From: CAWGGS01 sp046704745
GTDB taxonomy: Bacteria > Desulfobacterota > Desulfobulbia > Desulfobulbales > Desulfocapsaceae
Assembly (NCBI GenBank): GCA_046704745.1
Contig: JBJKRL010000133.1
Location: forward strand, 32,988-96,987
DNA length: 64,000 nucleotides
Direction: 5' to 3'
The position numbers and the translations under genes are program-made. The notes beneath the pieces were generated by a model. It had not been told where the DNA came from. It worked only from the letters and a program-made list of their open reading frames with translations, and did not search any database. Positions 34,975 through 43,688 of this stretch are shown piece by piece. Each line of letters begins with the position of its first letter. Position 1 is the first letter of the stretch.

Positions 34975-35370
34975 ATGCTTAGGGATCTCTCATTGGCTGC
35001 CAAGGCTGCATGCAGCAAACAAGACCAGCTTTCTCTTGTGCCGCTGGTATTGCAGCTCAAAGAACTTGCAGAAATAGCAAAAAAATCCGGATTACTCTCT
35101 TTGGAAACGGAACTTTACCAGATGGAAGACCCCTTCCTCAAACTCGGAGTCCAACTCATCATAGACAAAACCGACCCCAATAACGTCAGAGACATTCTCG
35201 ACTCAGACATCTATTACAATGAATCAAATGGCCGAGAATTATTAAAAAAAATAATAACAAGAGAAGGCCTTCTTCGAATTCAGGAAGGTGATACGCCAAG
35301 AAATGTCCTTATTTGCACTAAAATATTTTTAGGAAAAATCGACAATGACTCTTGGAAAAATCTTGTCTAG
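34975..35370 (+). CDS. soluble MotA-like protein without membrane helices
   Basis: The 131-residue protein matches only the cytoplasmic parts of the flagellar stator protein MotA. Residues 25-80 read LKELAEIAKKSGLLSLETEL then MEDPFLKLGVQLIIDKTDP and VRDILDSDI, equal to the cytoplasmic loop between helices 2 and 3. Residues 88-115 (ITREGLLRIQEGDTPRNV) equal the tail after helix 4. All four membrane segments are absent, and the two parts are joined directly. The frame is intact, so this is not a simple pseudogene. It might bind FliG or a stator as a competitor; this is inference. The family assignment itself rests on remembered MotA patterns. Confidence 0.7.
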   Translation: MLRDLSLAAKAACSKQDQLSLVPLVLQLKELAEIAKKSGLLSLETELYQMEDPFLKLGVQLIIDKTDPNNVRDILDSDIYYNESNGRELLKKIITREGLLRIQEGDTPRNVLICTKIFLGKIDNDSWKNLV

Positions 35371-35443
35371 TCATCTGTAACCTCCTGTCATGTCATGGAG
35401 TAAAGTGGAACAACCTACACTTTTGTCCCCATCTCTTCCTTAA

Positions 35444-35459
35444 TGTAGGATTTCCTACA
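35444..35459 (+). promoter_or_regulatory. NifA upstream activator site of nifE
   Basis: TGTAGGATTTCCTACA is a perfect palindrome with the NifA form TGT-N10-ACA. Its centre lies 106 bp upstream of the -24 GG of the next promoter, almost the same spacing as at nifH. Confidence 0.85.
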
Positions 35460-35555
35460 AAAAATCTCCTATATCCAGCAGAAAGGCGCCCTCTGTTCCT
35501 AGAGATTTTTTCTATCCAACCGATTTTTCATATTTTTTTTCATACTTCTCCCAGC

Positions 35556-35570
35556 TGGCACACCTGTTGC
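35556..35570 (+). promoter_or_regulatory. sigma-54 (-24/-12) promoter of nifE
   Basis: TGGCAC-ACCTG-TTGC matches sigma-54 consensus, with GG at 35557-35558 and GC at 35569-35570. The start near 35582 gives a short leader before nifE at 35626. It should drive nifE-nifN-nifB. Confidence 0.9.
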
Positions 35571-35625
35571 TCTAAAAGGTCTTCAAACAGACAAAGATCA
35601 TTTCCCTTTTGTCAAAGGAAAGACC

Positions 35626-36987
35626 ATGAAAACAGCAAAAATACTCAATGAACGTCAGGCTCAGATCTATCGGAAAGGCTCAGCACCTTTTGCAATGGAA
35701 TGCAACAAGGACAGCCTGGCAGGTGCAGTCAGCCAAAGGGCCTGCGTATTTTGCGGATCCCGAGTCGTTCTCTATCCCATTGCCGATGCGGTACATCTGG
35801 TTCACGGCCCCATCGGTTGCGCTGTCTACACCTGGGATATTCGCGGCGCCCTGTCATCCGGCCCCGAACTGCACAGACTGTCGTTTTCTACAGACCTCCA
35901 GGAGATAGACATTATTTTCGGTGGTGAAAAGAAACTTTACAACGCATTGATCGAACTTATCGACAGACACAACCCCAAAGCAGCCTTTGTCTATTCCACC
36001 TGTATCGTCGGCATCATCGGCGATGATCTCGAGGCGGTGTGCAAACGGGTGTCGGAGGAAAAATCCATTCCGGTCCTGCCGGTCCAGTCCGAAGGTTTTA
36101 AAGGAAACAAACGGGAAGGATATGCTGCGGCCTGCAAGGCCATGGCAAGATTGGTAGGAACCGGAGACATCAGCGGCATCTCCAAATACAGCATCAACAT
36201 TTTAGGTGATTTCAACCTGGCAGGCGAGATCTGGCTGATTCGAGACTATTTCGCCCGCTTCGGCATCGAGGTGGTAGCCAATATCACCGGCGATGGCCGG
36301 GTGGATGATATCCGCCGCGCCCATGGTGCTTCCTTAAACGTCGTTCAATGTTCCGGCGCTACCATGGATCTGGCCAAGATCATGAAGGAAAGATACGGTA
36401 TTCCCTACTTACGCGTATCCTATTTCGGTATTGAGGACATGGCCGAATCCCTGTATGAAGTTGCCCGTTTTTTCAAAAGGCCAGCCATGCTCGACAAGGC
36501 CAAGGAAGTTGTACGGGAAGAAGTACAGACGCTCCTCCCCGAATTAAACCGCTATAAAACTGCCTTAACCGGGAAAAAAGCTGCCATTTACGTCGGAGGC
36601 GCCTTTAAGGCCTTTTCCCTGGTCAAGGCCTTCAGACTGCTGGGCATGGATGTCGTTATGGTCGGTTCTCAGACAGGAACCAAAGAAGACTATGAGGAAC
36701 TCCGGATGATTACCGATGATGGGACAATCATCGTCGACGATTCAAACCCTTTGGAGCTGTCTTCGTTTCTTACGGAAAAAAATGTCGATATCTTTGTCGG
36801 CGGCGTCAAGGAGCGCCCCATCGCCTACAAGCTCGGCGTCGCCTTTTGCGACCACAATCATGAACGTAAAGAGATGCTGGCCGGCTTTAAAGGCATGCTC
36901 AATTTTGCCAGAGAAGTCCATAACTCGGTCATGAGTCCGGTCTGGCTATTTGTCCCCCGCAGGTCTCAGGAGAAAAACGATGACTAA
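35626..36987 (+). CDS. nifE: nitrogenase cofactor scaffold NifE
   Basis: NifE with NifN forms the scaffold on which NifB-co is turned into FeMo cofactor with molybdenum and homocitrate. The 453-residue protein has the NifD-like cysteines in RACVFCGSR, GPIGCAVYTWD and STCIVGIIGDDL, and the scaffold word FSTDLQEIDIIFGGEKKL. The cofactor-binding region QCSGATMDLAKIMKE lacks the NifD His-type ligand set, as expected for NifE. It overlaps nifN by 8 bases. Confidence 0.96.
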   Translation: MKTAKILNERQAQIYRKGSAPFAMECNKDSLAGAVSQRACVFCGSRVVLYPIADAVHLVHGPIGCAVYTWDIRGALSSGPELHRLSFSTDLQEIDIIFGGEKKLYNALIELIDRHNPKAAFVYSTCIVGIIGDDLEAVCKRVSEEKSIPVLPVQSEGFKGNKREGYAAACKAMARLVGTGDISGISKYSINILGDFNLAGEIWLIRDYFARFGIEVVANITGDGRVDDIRRAHGASLNVVQCSGATMDLAKIMKERYGIPYLRVSYFGIEDMAESLYEVARFFKRPAMLDKAKEVVREEVQTLLPELNRYKTALTGKKAAIYVGGAFKAFSLVKAFRLLGMDVVMVGSQTGTKEDYEELRMITDDGTIIVDDSNPLELSSFLTEKNVDIFVGGVKERPIAYKLGVAFCDHNHERKEMLAGFKGMLNFAREVHNSVMSPVWLFVPRRSQEKNDD

Positions 36988-38335
36988 GATGCCCCATTAT
37001 ACAGCTACCACCAACGCCTGCAAACTCTGCAAGCCCATCGGCGCAAGTCTCGCTTTTCGCGGGATTGAAGGCTGCGTCCCGTTCCTCCATGGTTCTCAGG
37101 GTTGCGCCACCTACATGCGCCGATACATCATCAGTCATTTCAACGAACCTATCGATATTGCCTCCTCCTCCTTAGGTGAGAAGCATGCCGTTTATGGCGG
37201 AGCGGCAAACCTGAGGCTCGGTCTGCAAAATGTGATAAAAAAATACCACCCAAAACTCATCGGTGTGGCCACAACATGCCTGACTGAAACCATCGGCGAT
37301 GATGTGGGTATGATTATTCATGAGTATCTCGACGAGTTTGGAAAAGAAGCAGACCACCCCGGGATTGTATCGGTTTCTACACCAAGCTATGCCGGAACTC
37401 ATATGGAAGGCTTCCATGCTGCACTCCGGGCCGTTGTGGAACAGTTGAGCAGAGGCGGTGAAAAAAACTCGATAGTCAATCTCCTTCCCGGCTTTGTCTC
37501 AGCTGCTGATCTGCGCTATCTCAAAGAGCTCTTTCACGATTTCGGCTGCGAGCTGACCATGCTTCCCGATTATTCCGACACCTTGGACGGACCGGCTATG
37601 AACGAATATCCACTTATTCCGGAGGGAGGGACTCGTCTGGATGCTATTGAGGCAATGGGATGTTCTCGGGCCAGCATTGAATTTGGCCGGACCATTGAAG
37701 ATGAATCGGCGGGAACATCATTGCTGAAGAAATACAATGTAGCGCTTCACCGACTTGGAATGCCGATAGGAATCCGGGAGACAGACGCTTTTCTCTCAGC
37801 GGTAGCTCAGATAACCGGAAACGAAATCCCCTCAAAATACAGTCAGGCCCGCGCCCGGCTGATTGATGCCATGGTCGATGGCCATAAATATATCTTTGGC
37901 AAACGGGCGTTAATTTACGGAGAAGAGGACCTTGTGGTCGGCCTGACCTCTTTCTTGGCCGAAATCGGCATTCAACCTGTGCTCTGTGCCTCCGGCGGCA
38001 AAAGTGGAAAGTTTTCCCACGCCGTATCGGCCGTACTTTCCGGAATGCCGTGTGATATGCCGGAAGTACTTGAGGATGTGGACTTTTTCGACATTGAAGC
38101 ACGAGGTAAAGAACTCAACATCGATCTGCTCATCGGTCACAGCAAAGGCTATACTTTTGCCCGCAAGCAACACATTCCCTTGGTTCGGGTAGGATTTCCG
38201 ATCCATGACCGAATGGGAGGCCAGCGTATCCTCCACCTTGGCTATCACGGAGCCCAGACACTCTTCGACACCATCACCAATACCATCATCGAGAAAAAAC
38301 AGAACGATTCCGACATAGGCTACAGCTATATGTGA
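36980..38335 (+). CDS. nifN: nitrogenase cofactor scaffold NifN
   Basis: NifN is the partner of NifE and resembles NifK. I place the start at MTKMPHYTATTNACKLC (ATG at 36980), which overlaps the nifE stop in ATGACTAA; a GGAG site lies 7 bases upstream. Conserved words are CKPIGASLAFRGIEGCVPF, HGSQGCATYMRRY and TTCLTETIGDDVG. At 451 residues the length is normal for separate NifN; it is not fused to NifB. nifB follows after 52 bases. Confidence 0.96.
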   Translation: MTKMPHYTATTNACKLCKPIGASLAFRGIEGCVPFLHGSQGCATYMRRYIISHFNEPIDIASSSLGEKHAVYGGAANLRLGLQNVIKKYHPKLIGVATTCLTETIGDDVGMIIHEYLDEFGKEADHPGIVSVSTPSYAGTHMEGFHAALRAVVEQLSRGGEKNSIVNLLPGFVSAADLRYLKELFHDFGCELTMLPDYSDTLDGPAMNEYPLIPEGGTRLDAIEAMGCSRASIEFGRTIEDESAGTSLLKKYNVALHRLGMPIGIRETDAFLSAVAQITGNEIPSKYSQARARLIDAMVDGHKYIFGKRALIYGEEDLVVGLTSFLAEIGIQPVLCASGGKSGKFSHAVSAVLSGMPCDMPEVLEDVDFFDIEARGKELNIDLLIGHSKGYTFARKQHIPLVRVGFPIHDRMGGQRILHLGYHGAQTLFDTITNTIIEKKQNDSDIGYSYM

Positions 38336-38387
38336 CGCGACATCTAGAAATGTCATAAAATTCAGAATATCTAAAGGATAGATCGTC

Positions 38388-39650
38388 ATGAATGATTTTC
38401 GCCGCCACCCTTGTTTCAATCTGGATGCCAAAGGTAAATACGGCCGCATGCACCTCCCAGTCGCCCCGAAATGCAACATTAAATGCAAGTTTTGCGATCG
38501 GAAATATGACTGTGTCAACGAATCGCGGCCTGGTGTAACCAGTTCTGTTCTTTCCCCTGATCAGGCTGCGGTCTATGTCGGCAAGGTCCTGGAAAAGGAG
38601 CCCCGAATCTCGGTTGTGGGTATCGCCGGTCCCGGAGACCCATTTGCCAACGGCCGGGAAACCATTGCGACCCTGCGTTTAATCCGCAACCGGTTTCCCT
38701 CCATGCTTCTCTGTGTCTCTTCCAACGGGGTGGGAATCGGCCCCTATATAGAAATTCTGGGCGAACTCGATGTTTCCCATGTGACCATCACCGTCTGCGC
38801 GGTGGACCCGGAAATCGGCAAAAACATCTACAGTTGGGTCCGGGATGGAAATGTCGTTTACCGGGATCGTGCGGCAGCCAACCTCCTGCTTTCCCGGCAG
38901 ATGGGGGCCATAACACAGCTTAAGCATGTCGGAATAACAGTCAAAGTCAATTGTATCGTAATCCCCGGAGTAAACGACCATCATATCGAAACGGTTGCGG
39001 CAAAGATGCAGGAAATGGGTGTGGATCTTCTTAACTGTATGGCGATGTTCCCCAATGTCAACACCCCGTTCGGCAGTCTTGCCCAACCCGACAAAATAAC
39101 GATGGAAGAGATCAGAAAAAAAGCCGAAAACTATCTGCCTCAGATGCGCCACTGCACCCGTTGCCGTGCCGATGCAGTAGGCTTGTTGGAAGATGACAAA
39201 ACTGTGGAATTCCGCGGCTGTCTTTCTGCCTGCTCAACATTGCCGCCGATTCCGGCAGCCAAACGCCCATACGTTGCCGTGGCCACCCAGGAAGGTGTCC
39301 TTGTAAATCAACATCTGGGTGAGGCAAGGGAGTTTCAGATCTGGGGGCTTGAGGGAGAAAGGTACCAACTCATAGAAAACCGCAAGGCTCCGGCCAGCGG
39401 CGGCGGTATCAGGCGCTGGCATCAATTGGCCAAAGTCCTGGCCGACTGTCGAGCGGTGCTGATCAGCGGTATAGGACCGACGCCCGCCGAGATTCTAGAA
39501 AAATCGGGAACTCTACCCGTTGAAGCCTCAGGATTCATCGAAGAGGGGCTTAATGCAATCTATCAGGGAACAAAGACCGAACTTCTGCGCGGCAGGCGAA
39601 AATCCTGTGCCTCAGGTCAATGCAGCGGCTCGGGCACCGGCTGTCTCTAG
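38388..39650 (+). CDS. nifB: FeMo-cofactor core synthase NifB with C-terminal NifX domain
   Basis: NifB is the radical-SAM enzyme that fuses two [4Fe-4S] clusters and inserts carbide to make NifB-co. The 420-residue protein has the triad C29, C33, C36 (PKCNIKCKFC), GPGDPFA near 81-87, the cluster ligands in HCTRCRADAVGL (C256, C259) and a C-terminal NifX/NafY-like domain (about 294-395) with NQHLGEA. All active residues are present, in contrast to the paralogue after nifK. The C-terminus ends in a Cys/Gly-rich tail with four cysteines. AAGGA precedes the ATG. Confidence 0.97.
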   Translation: MNDFRRHPCFNLDAKGKYGRMHLPVAPKCNIKCKFCDRKYDCVNESRPGVTSSVLSPDQAAVYVGKVLEKEPRISVVGIAGPGDPFANGRETIATLRLIRNRFPSMLLCVSSNGVGIGPYIEILGELDVSHVTITVCAVDPEIGKNIYSWVRDGNVVYRDRAAANLLLSRQMGAITQLKHVGITVKVNCIVIPGVNDHHIETVAAKMQEMGVDLLNCMAMFPNVNTPFGSLAQPDKITMEEIRKKAENYLPQMRHCTRCRADAVGLLEDDKTVEFRGCLSACSTLPPIPAAKRPYVAVATQEGVLVNQHLGEAREFQIWGLEGERYQLIENRKAPASGGGIRRWHQLAKVLADCRAVLISGIGPTPAEILEKSGTLPVEASGFIEEGLNAIYQGTKTELLRGRRKSCASGQCSGSGTGCL

Positions 39651-39775
39651 GAGGGAAGTTAGCTCAACAAAACAGAGATCGAACGCAGCGTTTAAAAGCG
39701 ACAATGCCTTGCGGGTCGAATCGATGGCATAGGAAAAATGCAGACAAAAGTGATAACCTGGAAAACCGATCGAAG

Positions 39776-40114
39776 CTACCCCAGTTTTGCCCCCAGGGGA
39801 ACATCCCGCTCAGGAACAGCAAGGACCACTGCCCCATCCTCTCGATAAAAACCGGTCAGTAAAAATTCTGACCTGACCGGTCCGATTTGTTTAACCGGGA
39901 AATTGACCACCCCGACGATCTGCCTACCGACCAGATCGTCGGCGGCATAAAGATCGGTGACTCGGGCGCTGGTTTTTTTTATACCGATCTCGGGACCAAA
40001 GTCAGCTTTTATCCGATAGGCCGGGACCTTGGCTTCGGGAAAATCCTCAACCTCGATAATTCTCCCCACTCTCAGCTCAACGGCTTCAAAGTCATTCCAT
40101 GTGATCTCTTTCAT
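39776..40114 (-). CDS. csaA: CsaA-like tRNA-binding-domain protein
   Basis: The 112-residue protein is a stand-alone OB-fold tRNA-binding domain: FEAVELRVGRIIEVEDFPEA at the start and GRQIVGVVNFPVKQIGP in the middle, as in CsaA, a proposed secretion-related chaperone, and in the C-terminal domain of MetRS. The length matches CsaA. It is convergent with nifB and probably unrelated to it. The start MKEITWNDFE is supported by homology. Confidence 0.9.
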   Translation of the reverse strand: MKEITWNDFEAVELRVGRIIEVEDFPEAKVPAYRIKADFGPEIGIKKTSARVTDLYAADDLVGRQIVGVVNFPVKQIGPVRSEFLLTGFYREDGAVVLAVPERDVPLGAKLG

Positions 40115-40641
40115 AAAGCGGAACCTTATCGAAACGGAATTTCTTCAGGGAAATGCCCTTTTTCTATTTTTTATTTCCGGGTAGTTTTAATGGTTACTTT
40201 TTTATATACCCAATATCCACCAAACGTTGGATAGATATTTTTTTGTGCCACCCTGTTTCTGAATCCTTGCAGAAAGAAAAGTTGTTGAATACTATGGTTT
40301 GCGCGATCATGCAAGAGTTTAGCCTGACGCTCAAGTGTTGAGGCGGGCTGATGGCCAAGGAGACGTTTGGTTCACTCTACTGAAGTATGTGAACCACACA
40401 GGCAACGAGGGATAGCGGGCCATATCGATCCGTACCCCAAGGGCACTTCTTTCAGGGCGCCTGAAAGGTGAAAGACACAGAAGATGGTCGACAGGAAACC
40501 CGGATACAAACCGTCCTCCTCTTTTTGCAGAAGCAATGGTACCTATCATTTTGATATTAAACAAATAAATATATATCTCACGGTGTTTTTCATGAACGAC
40601 GGGCTAAATTTTTCCATGAACGTCAGGTTAGAAAAAGGCCA
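40115..40641. other. 527-base gap without a recognised gene
   Basis: Open frames on both strands here have no ribosome-binding site or family pattern. One reverse frame (40331-40564) is Arg, Ser and Pro rich, as expected of a shadow translation. The stretch 40360-40480 is GC-richer than its AT-rich surroundings and looks like inserted or relic sequence. I cannot name it. Confidence 0.4.
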
Positions 40642-41535
40642 ATGAAGGATCTCAGAGCACACCTGGCAGGAGTATCCATCGTCTGTATCTGGGCGGGATG
40701 GATCGCCATTTCACGGTACGGGGTACAGACCGAGTTGCAACCTTCCGATATCACTCTATTACGCTACTGCACGGCCTTTATCGGTGTGTCGCCCTTGATC
40801 TTCAAACATCAGTGGAAAAAATTCAAACTCTACCAATATCTGGTGGTGGGACTCGGGGTCGGTTTCCCTTATACGCTTTTTTCCTTTTATGGGCTTGAGC
40901 AAATAAAGGCGGCCCATGCCGGAGTGCTTGTCAACGGTATGATTCCGGTGCTAGGAGCAATTGTCGCCTGGTTTCTGTTCCGTCAAAGGATCACATTGGT
41001 GCGCTACGGTGCCATTGCCCTGATCTTTATGTCAAATTTTGTCATGGCAGGCGGAGATACCTACTCCCGCGAGCATGTTTTCGGAATTGTATTGCTTCTG
41101 GGGGCCGCCATAAGTTACACCATGCATATAACCGGAATCAGGTATTGGAACTTTCATTGGAAAGAGGTTCTGGTCACCGTCCCCGTGGTTAATATAGTTT
41201 TCTTTGTTCCCCTTTGGTTTCTCTTTCCCTCTGCACTTTTTAAAGCCTCTCTTCCTGATATTGCCTTGCAATCTTTTTATCAGGGGGTTGTGGTCAGCAT
41301 CCTGGCCTTGATGTTCGTTGCCTATTCCATCCGGCATCTCGGCCTGGTCACCCTCTCCATGTATATCTCTTTTGTTCCGGTGGTTACCGCTCTCTTTGCC
41401 TGGATTTTTCTTAGTGAGTCACTTAACACTTTGGAGTTATGGGGCATTGCAGGATGCACCATCGGCCTGTTTCTCTATGCGTTGGGCTGGCCTTTTGCCC
41501 GCACTGGTTCGGTCATTGAAAAATCGACATCCTGA
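40642..41535 (+). CDS. DMT-superfamily (EamA) transporter
   Basis: The 297-residue protein is very hydrophobic with ten predicted membrane helices in two five-helix repeats, the EamA design. Words such as GLEQIKAAHAGVLVNGMIPV and SMYISFVPVVTALFAWIF, followed by FLSESLNTLELWG, are typical of drug/metabolite exporters. It sits in the inner membrane; the substrate cannot be read from the sequence. It is convergent with the YkgJ-like gene, 9 bases away. Confidence 0.87.
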   Translation: MKDLRAHLAGVSIVCIWAGWIAISRYGVQTELQPSDITLLRYCTAFIGVSPLIFKHQWKKFKLYQYLVVGLGVGFPYTLFSFYGLEQIKAAHAGVLVNGMIPVLGAIVAWFLFRQRITLVRYGAIALIFMSNFVMAGGDTYSREHVFGIVLLLGAAISYTMHITGIRYWNFHWKEVLVTVPVVNIVFFVPLWFLFPSALFKASLPDIALQSFYQGVVVSILALMFVAYSIRHLGLVTLSMYISFVPVVTALFAWIFLSESLNTLELWGIAGCTIGLFLYALGWPFARTGSVIEKSTS

Positions 41536-41544
41536 TAGAGCGGC

Positions 41545-41988
41545 TCACCCCTTTTCTTCCGCCAGAGGCAGGCCGAAACTGGTCTGCCCCAGAAGATGAA
41601 TGGCATCGTCGCCCAACAGGGAAAAATAGCTGCTGTCGGCAAGATTACAACGGAATCCTTTACAGGTTTTCGGCCGGTAATGGTATATCCTGCAATAGTA
41701 TTTGTCGTTTCGTTTTTCCAAAAAAATACACCCCTTGTCGTCGGGATGGATCATAAAGACCCTGCCGTCCTTTTTTGCGTCTTCGGTAGCAGCCTCTATT
41801 CCCTTCTCGCGGATTGCATCAAAGCTGAGACCGACACCGACATGCCCTCCCATCTGTTTAATAAATTCAATTTCATCGGATTGGAGCAGGATTTTACGAT
41901 ATTTTTTGCAGCAGGTTCCACACTGACGGCACTCGGCAAAAATGGTATTCAATGTACCGGCACATAGCTTTTCCATAAAATTTCTCAA
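41545..41988 (-). CDS. YkgJ-family cysteine-cluster protein
   Basis: The 147-residue protein has the cysteine cluster CRQCGTCCKKY near the N-terminus and CRIYHYRPKTCKGFRC later, the pattern of the YkgJ/Fe-S or zinc-binding family of unknown function. It follows the deacetylase gene with no gap, so it is the third gene of an acetyltransferase-deacetylase-YkgJ operon. The role of the metal site is unknown. Confidence 0.82.
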   Translation of the reverse strand: MRNFMEKLCAGTLNTIFAECRQCGTCCKKYRKILLQSDEIEFIKQMGGHVGVGLSFDAIREKGIEAATEDAKKDGRVFMIHPDDKGCIFLEKRNDKYYCRIYHYRPKTCKGFRCNLADSSYFSLLGDDAIHLLGQTSFGLPLAEEKG

Positions 41989-43017
41989 TTAAATAGTCCA
42001 ATATTGCCGTAAAGGATGCCCGGCAAGGAGTCTGTCGGCCCTCTCCGTATACATAACGCCGATTCTCGGCATTTCAGGGGCCAAAAAGCTGTCAAGGGTT
42101 GCAAGGATCGAGCTCTCAAGGGCCATGGGATTATAGCCCCCTTCCAGGATAAATAATAATCGACCATCGCAGGCTTCTCGAGCATACTGCTTCAACATCG
42201 TGGTTACGGTTCCATACCAGCCGGAGGAGAGCAGCGTACCGCTGATATTGTCATCGCGATGTCCGTCAAATCCGGCGGAAACCAATATGATCTGGGGCAT
42301 ATACTGCTCGACGACACTTTGCAGCAGCCGCCCGACTAGATAGGTATATTCGCAATCTCCAAACTGAGGGAAAACGGGCAAATTTATCGTATACCCGAGC
42401 CCTTTGTCTTTTCCCAATTCTTCAGAACTGCCGCTAAAGGGAAACAACCCCTTCTGATGCAGGGATATAAACAGGACATTATCGGAGTCGTAAAAAATCT
42501 CCTGGGTGCCGTTACCATGATGAATATCAAAGTCGATGATCAGGATACGGTTCATCTGATATTTTCTCTCCAGGTATCTTGCGGTTATCCCGATGTTGTT
42601 CAAAATACAAAATCCCATTCCCCGTCCCGGCTCGGCATGATGTCCCGGTGGGCGTATCAAGGCAAAGCCGCAGTCGAGTTTCCCGTCCATGATATTATCT
42701 GCAATCTCCAGGCATCCTCCTGCAGCCAGTAAGGCGGTTACAAAAGAATCCCGCATCAGGTAGGTATCCCGATCATAGGAATAGGGATCGTCATGAACGG
42801 CATGTTCACGAATCTGCTGCAGATAAAACTTCGAATGAACGGCTGTTATATCTTTAACACTGGCCTCTCTTGGCAGAAACCGGTGGAAAAAACCATTGTA
42901 TCTTTCCTGGATGGTAGCATAGAGATGCCGAATTCTGTCAGGATTTTCATGAGAAAACTGTTCAATGGCATGATCAAAGTAACGGTTGTCATAAAGAAGT
43001 CCAAATCTTTTATTCAT
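41989..43017 (-). CDS. histone-deacetylase-superfamily amidohydrolase
   Basis: From the ATG at 43017 the product has 342 residues (MNKRFGLLYDNRYFDHAI). It carries the zinc-hydrolase signature of class II HDAC-like enzymes: RPPGHHAEPGRGMGFCILNN with the tandem His, ILIIDFDIHHGNGTQEIF with metal Asp and His, and EGGYNPMALESS. Bacterial members deacetylate proteins, polyamines or acetoin-related acetyl groups. The start lies inside the end of the acetyltransferase gene (ATGAATAA overlap), so the opposing enzymes are translated together. The 29 codons upstream belong to the other gene. Confidence 0.9.
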   Translation of the reverse strand: MNKRFGLLYDNRYFDHAIEQFSHENPDRIRHLYATIQERYNGFFHRFLPREASVKDITAVHSKFYLQQIREHAVHDDPYSYDRDTYLMRDSFVTALLAAGGCLEIADNIMDGKLDCGFALIRPPGHHAEPGRGMGFCILNNIGITARYLERKYQMNRILIIDFDIHHGNGTQEIFYDSDNVLFISLHQKGLFPFSGSSEELGKDKGLGYTINLPVFPQFGDCEYTYLVGRLLQSVVEQYMPQIILVSAGFDGHRDDNISGTLLSSGWYGTVTTMLKQYAREACDGRLLFILEGGYNPMALESSILATLDSFLAPEMPRIGVMYTERADRLLAGHPLRQYWTI

Positions 43018-43573
43018 AATGAAAACGATAAATAGGTTCTTCGGAATAGTGCGATACGTCGAGTCGATACAAATTCCCCGTGCGTTTGATATTCCCGTCG
43101 TCATATGTCAAGGACTCCACGAGAAGGAATCCAAGTTTTCTCAGGCAGGACTGCTGGGCCAGATTGTCTATATCAGTATACATTTCAACATATTTTACGC
43201 CAATCTTGTCGAAGAGATACATGAGAAGAAACTTTTGTGCCTCCGTTCCGTATCCTTTATTCCGCTCTGAGGAATCGGCAATCTTCACCGACACCTGCAC
43301 CGTATCCTTCTTTCCGGGAGGCTGCCAGTAGTGAATGGTGCCCAAGGGGGTACTATCACGCCGCTCGATTATAAAAAACTTTTCTACAGGGTTCCACAGG
43401 ACACCGGAATCAAGCTTCTGCTGCAATTGATGCAACTCAAAACATTCGGGGGACAAGAAATTTCCACATGACTCTTGAGACCTGCTCCACTGAACCAGAA
43501 GGGACAAATCCGCTCGCTGAATCCGTCGCAACATCAACCTGTTGGTATACAGCTTCTCAATAAAATAGCTCAT
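43010..43573 (-). CDS. GNAT N-acetyltransferase (RimJ/RimL-like)
   Basis: From MSYFIEKLYTNRLMLRRI the product has 187 residues. The GNAT pattern is clear: N-terminal LRRIQRADLSLLVQW, VSVKIADSSERNKGYGTEAQ with the acetyl-CoA loop, and VEMYTDIDNLAQQSCLRKLG in motif B. RimJ/L-type enzymes acetylate protein N-termini or small amines. Upstream codons of the longer frame are not conserved. It overlaps the deacetylase gene by 8 bases, suggesting a reversible acetylation pair. Confidence 0.85.
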   Translation of the reverse strand: MSYFIEKLYTNRLMLRRIQRADLSLLVQWSRSQESCGNFLSPECFELHQLQQKLDSGVLWNPVEKFFIIERRDSTPLGTIHYWQPPGKKDTVQVSVKIADSSERNKGYGTEAQKFLLMYLFDKIGVKYVEMYTDIDNLAQQSCLRKLGFLLVESLTYDDGNIKRTGNLYRLDVSHYSEEPIYRFHYE

Positions 43574-43688
43574 GATTGTGACCTGATTATGAGATCCTGC
43601 CTTCAGCCCATCAACACGCCCTCCCACTGAAAAACGGTGGAAATCCCGACTCTGAGCATCCAGGTGATCAGGGCCGGGATACCGATTG

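Noticed and set aside
38388..39650. nifB as a NifN-NifB fusion
   Set aside because: nifN ends with its own stop and nifB has a separate start and ribosome-binding site; the genes are distinct.
40331..40564. 77-residue reverse frame in the csaA-EamA gap
   Set aside because: No ribosome-binding site or family pattern; considered as a group II intron or IS remnant but no defining motif was found.
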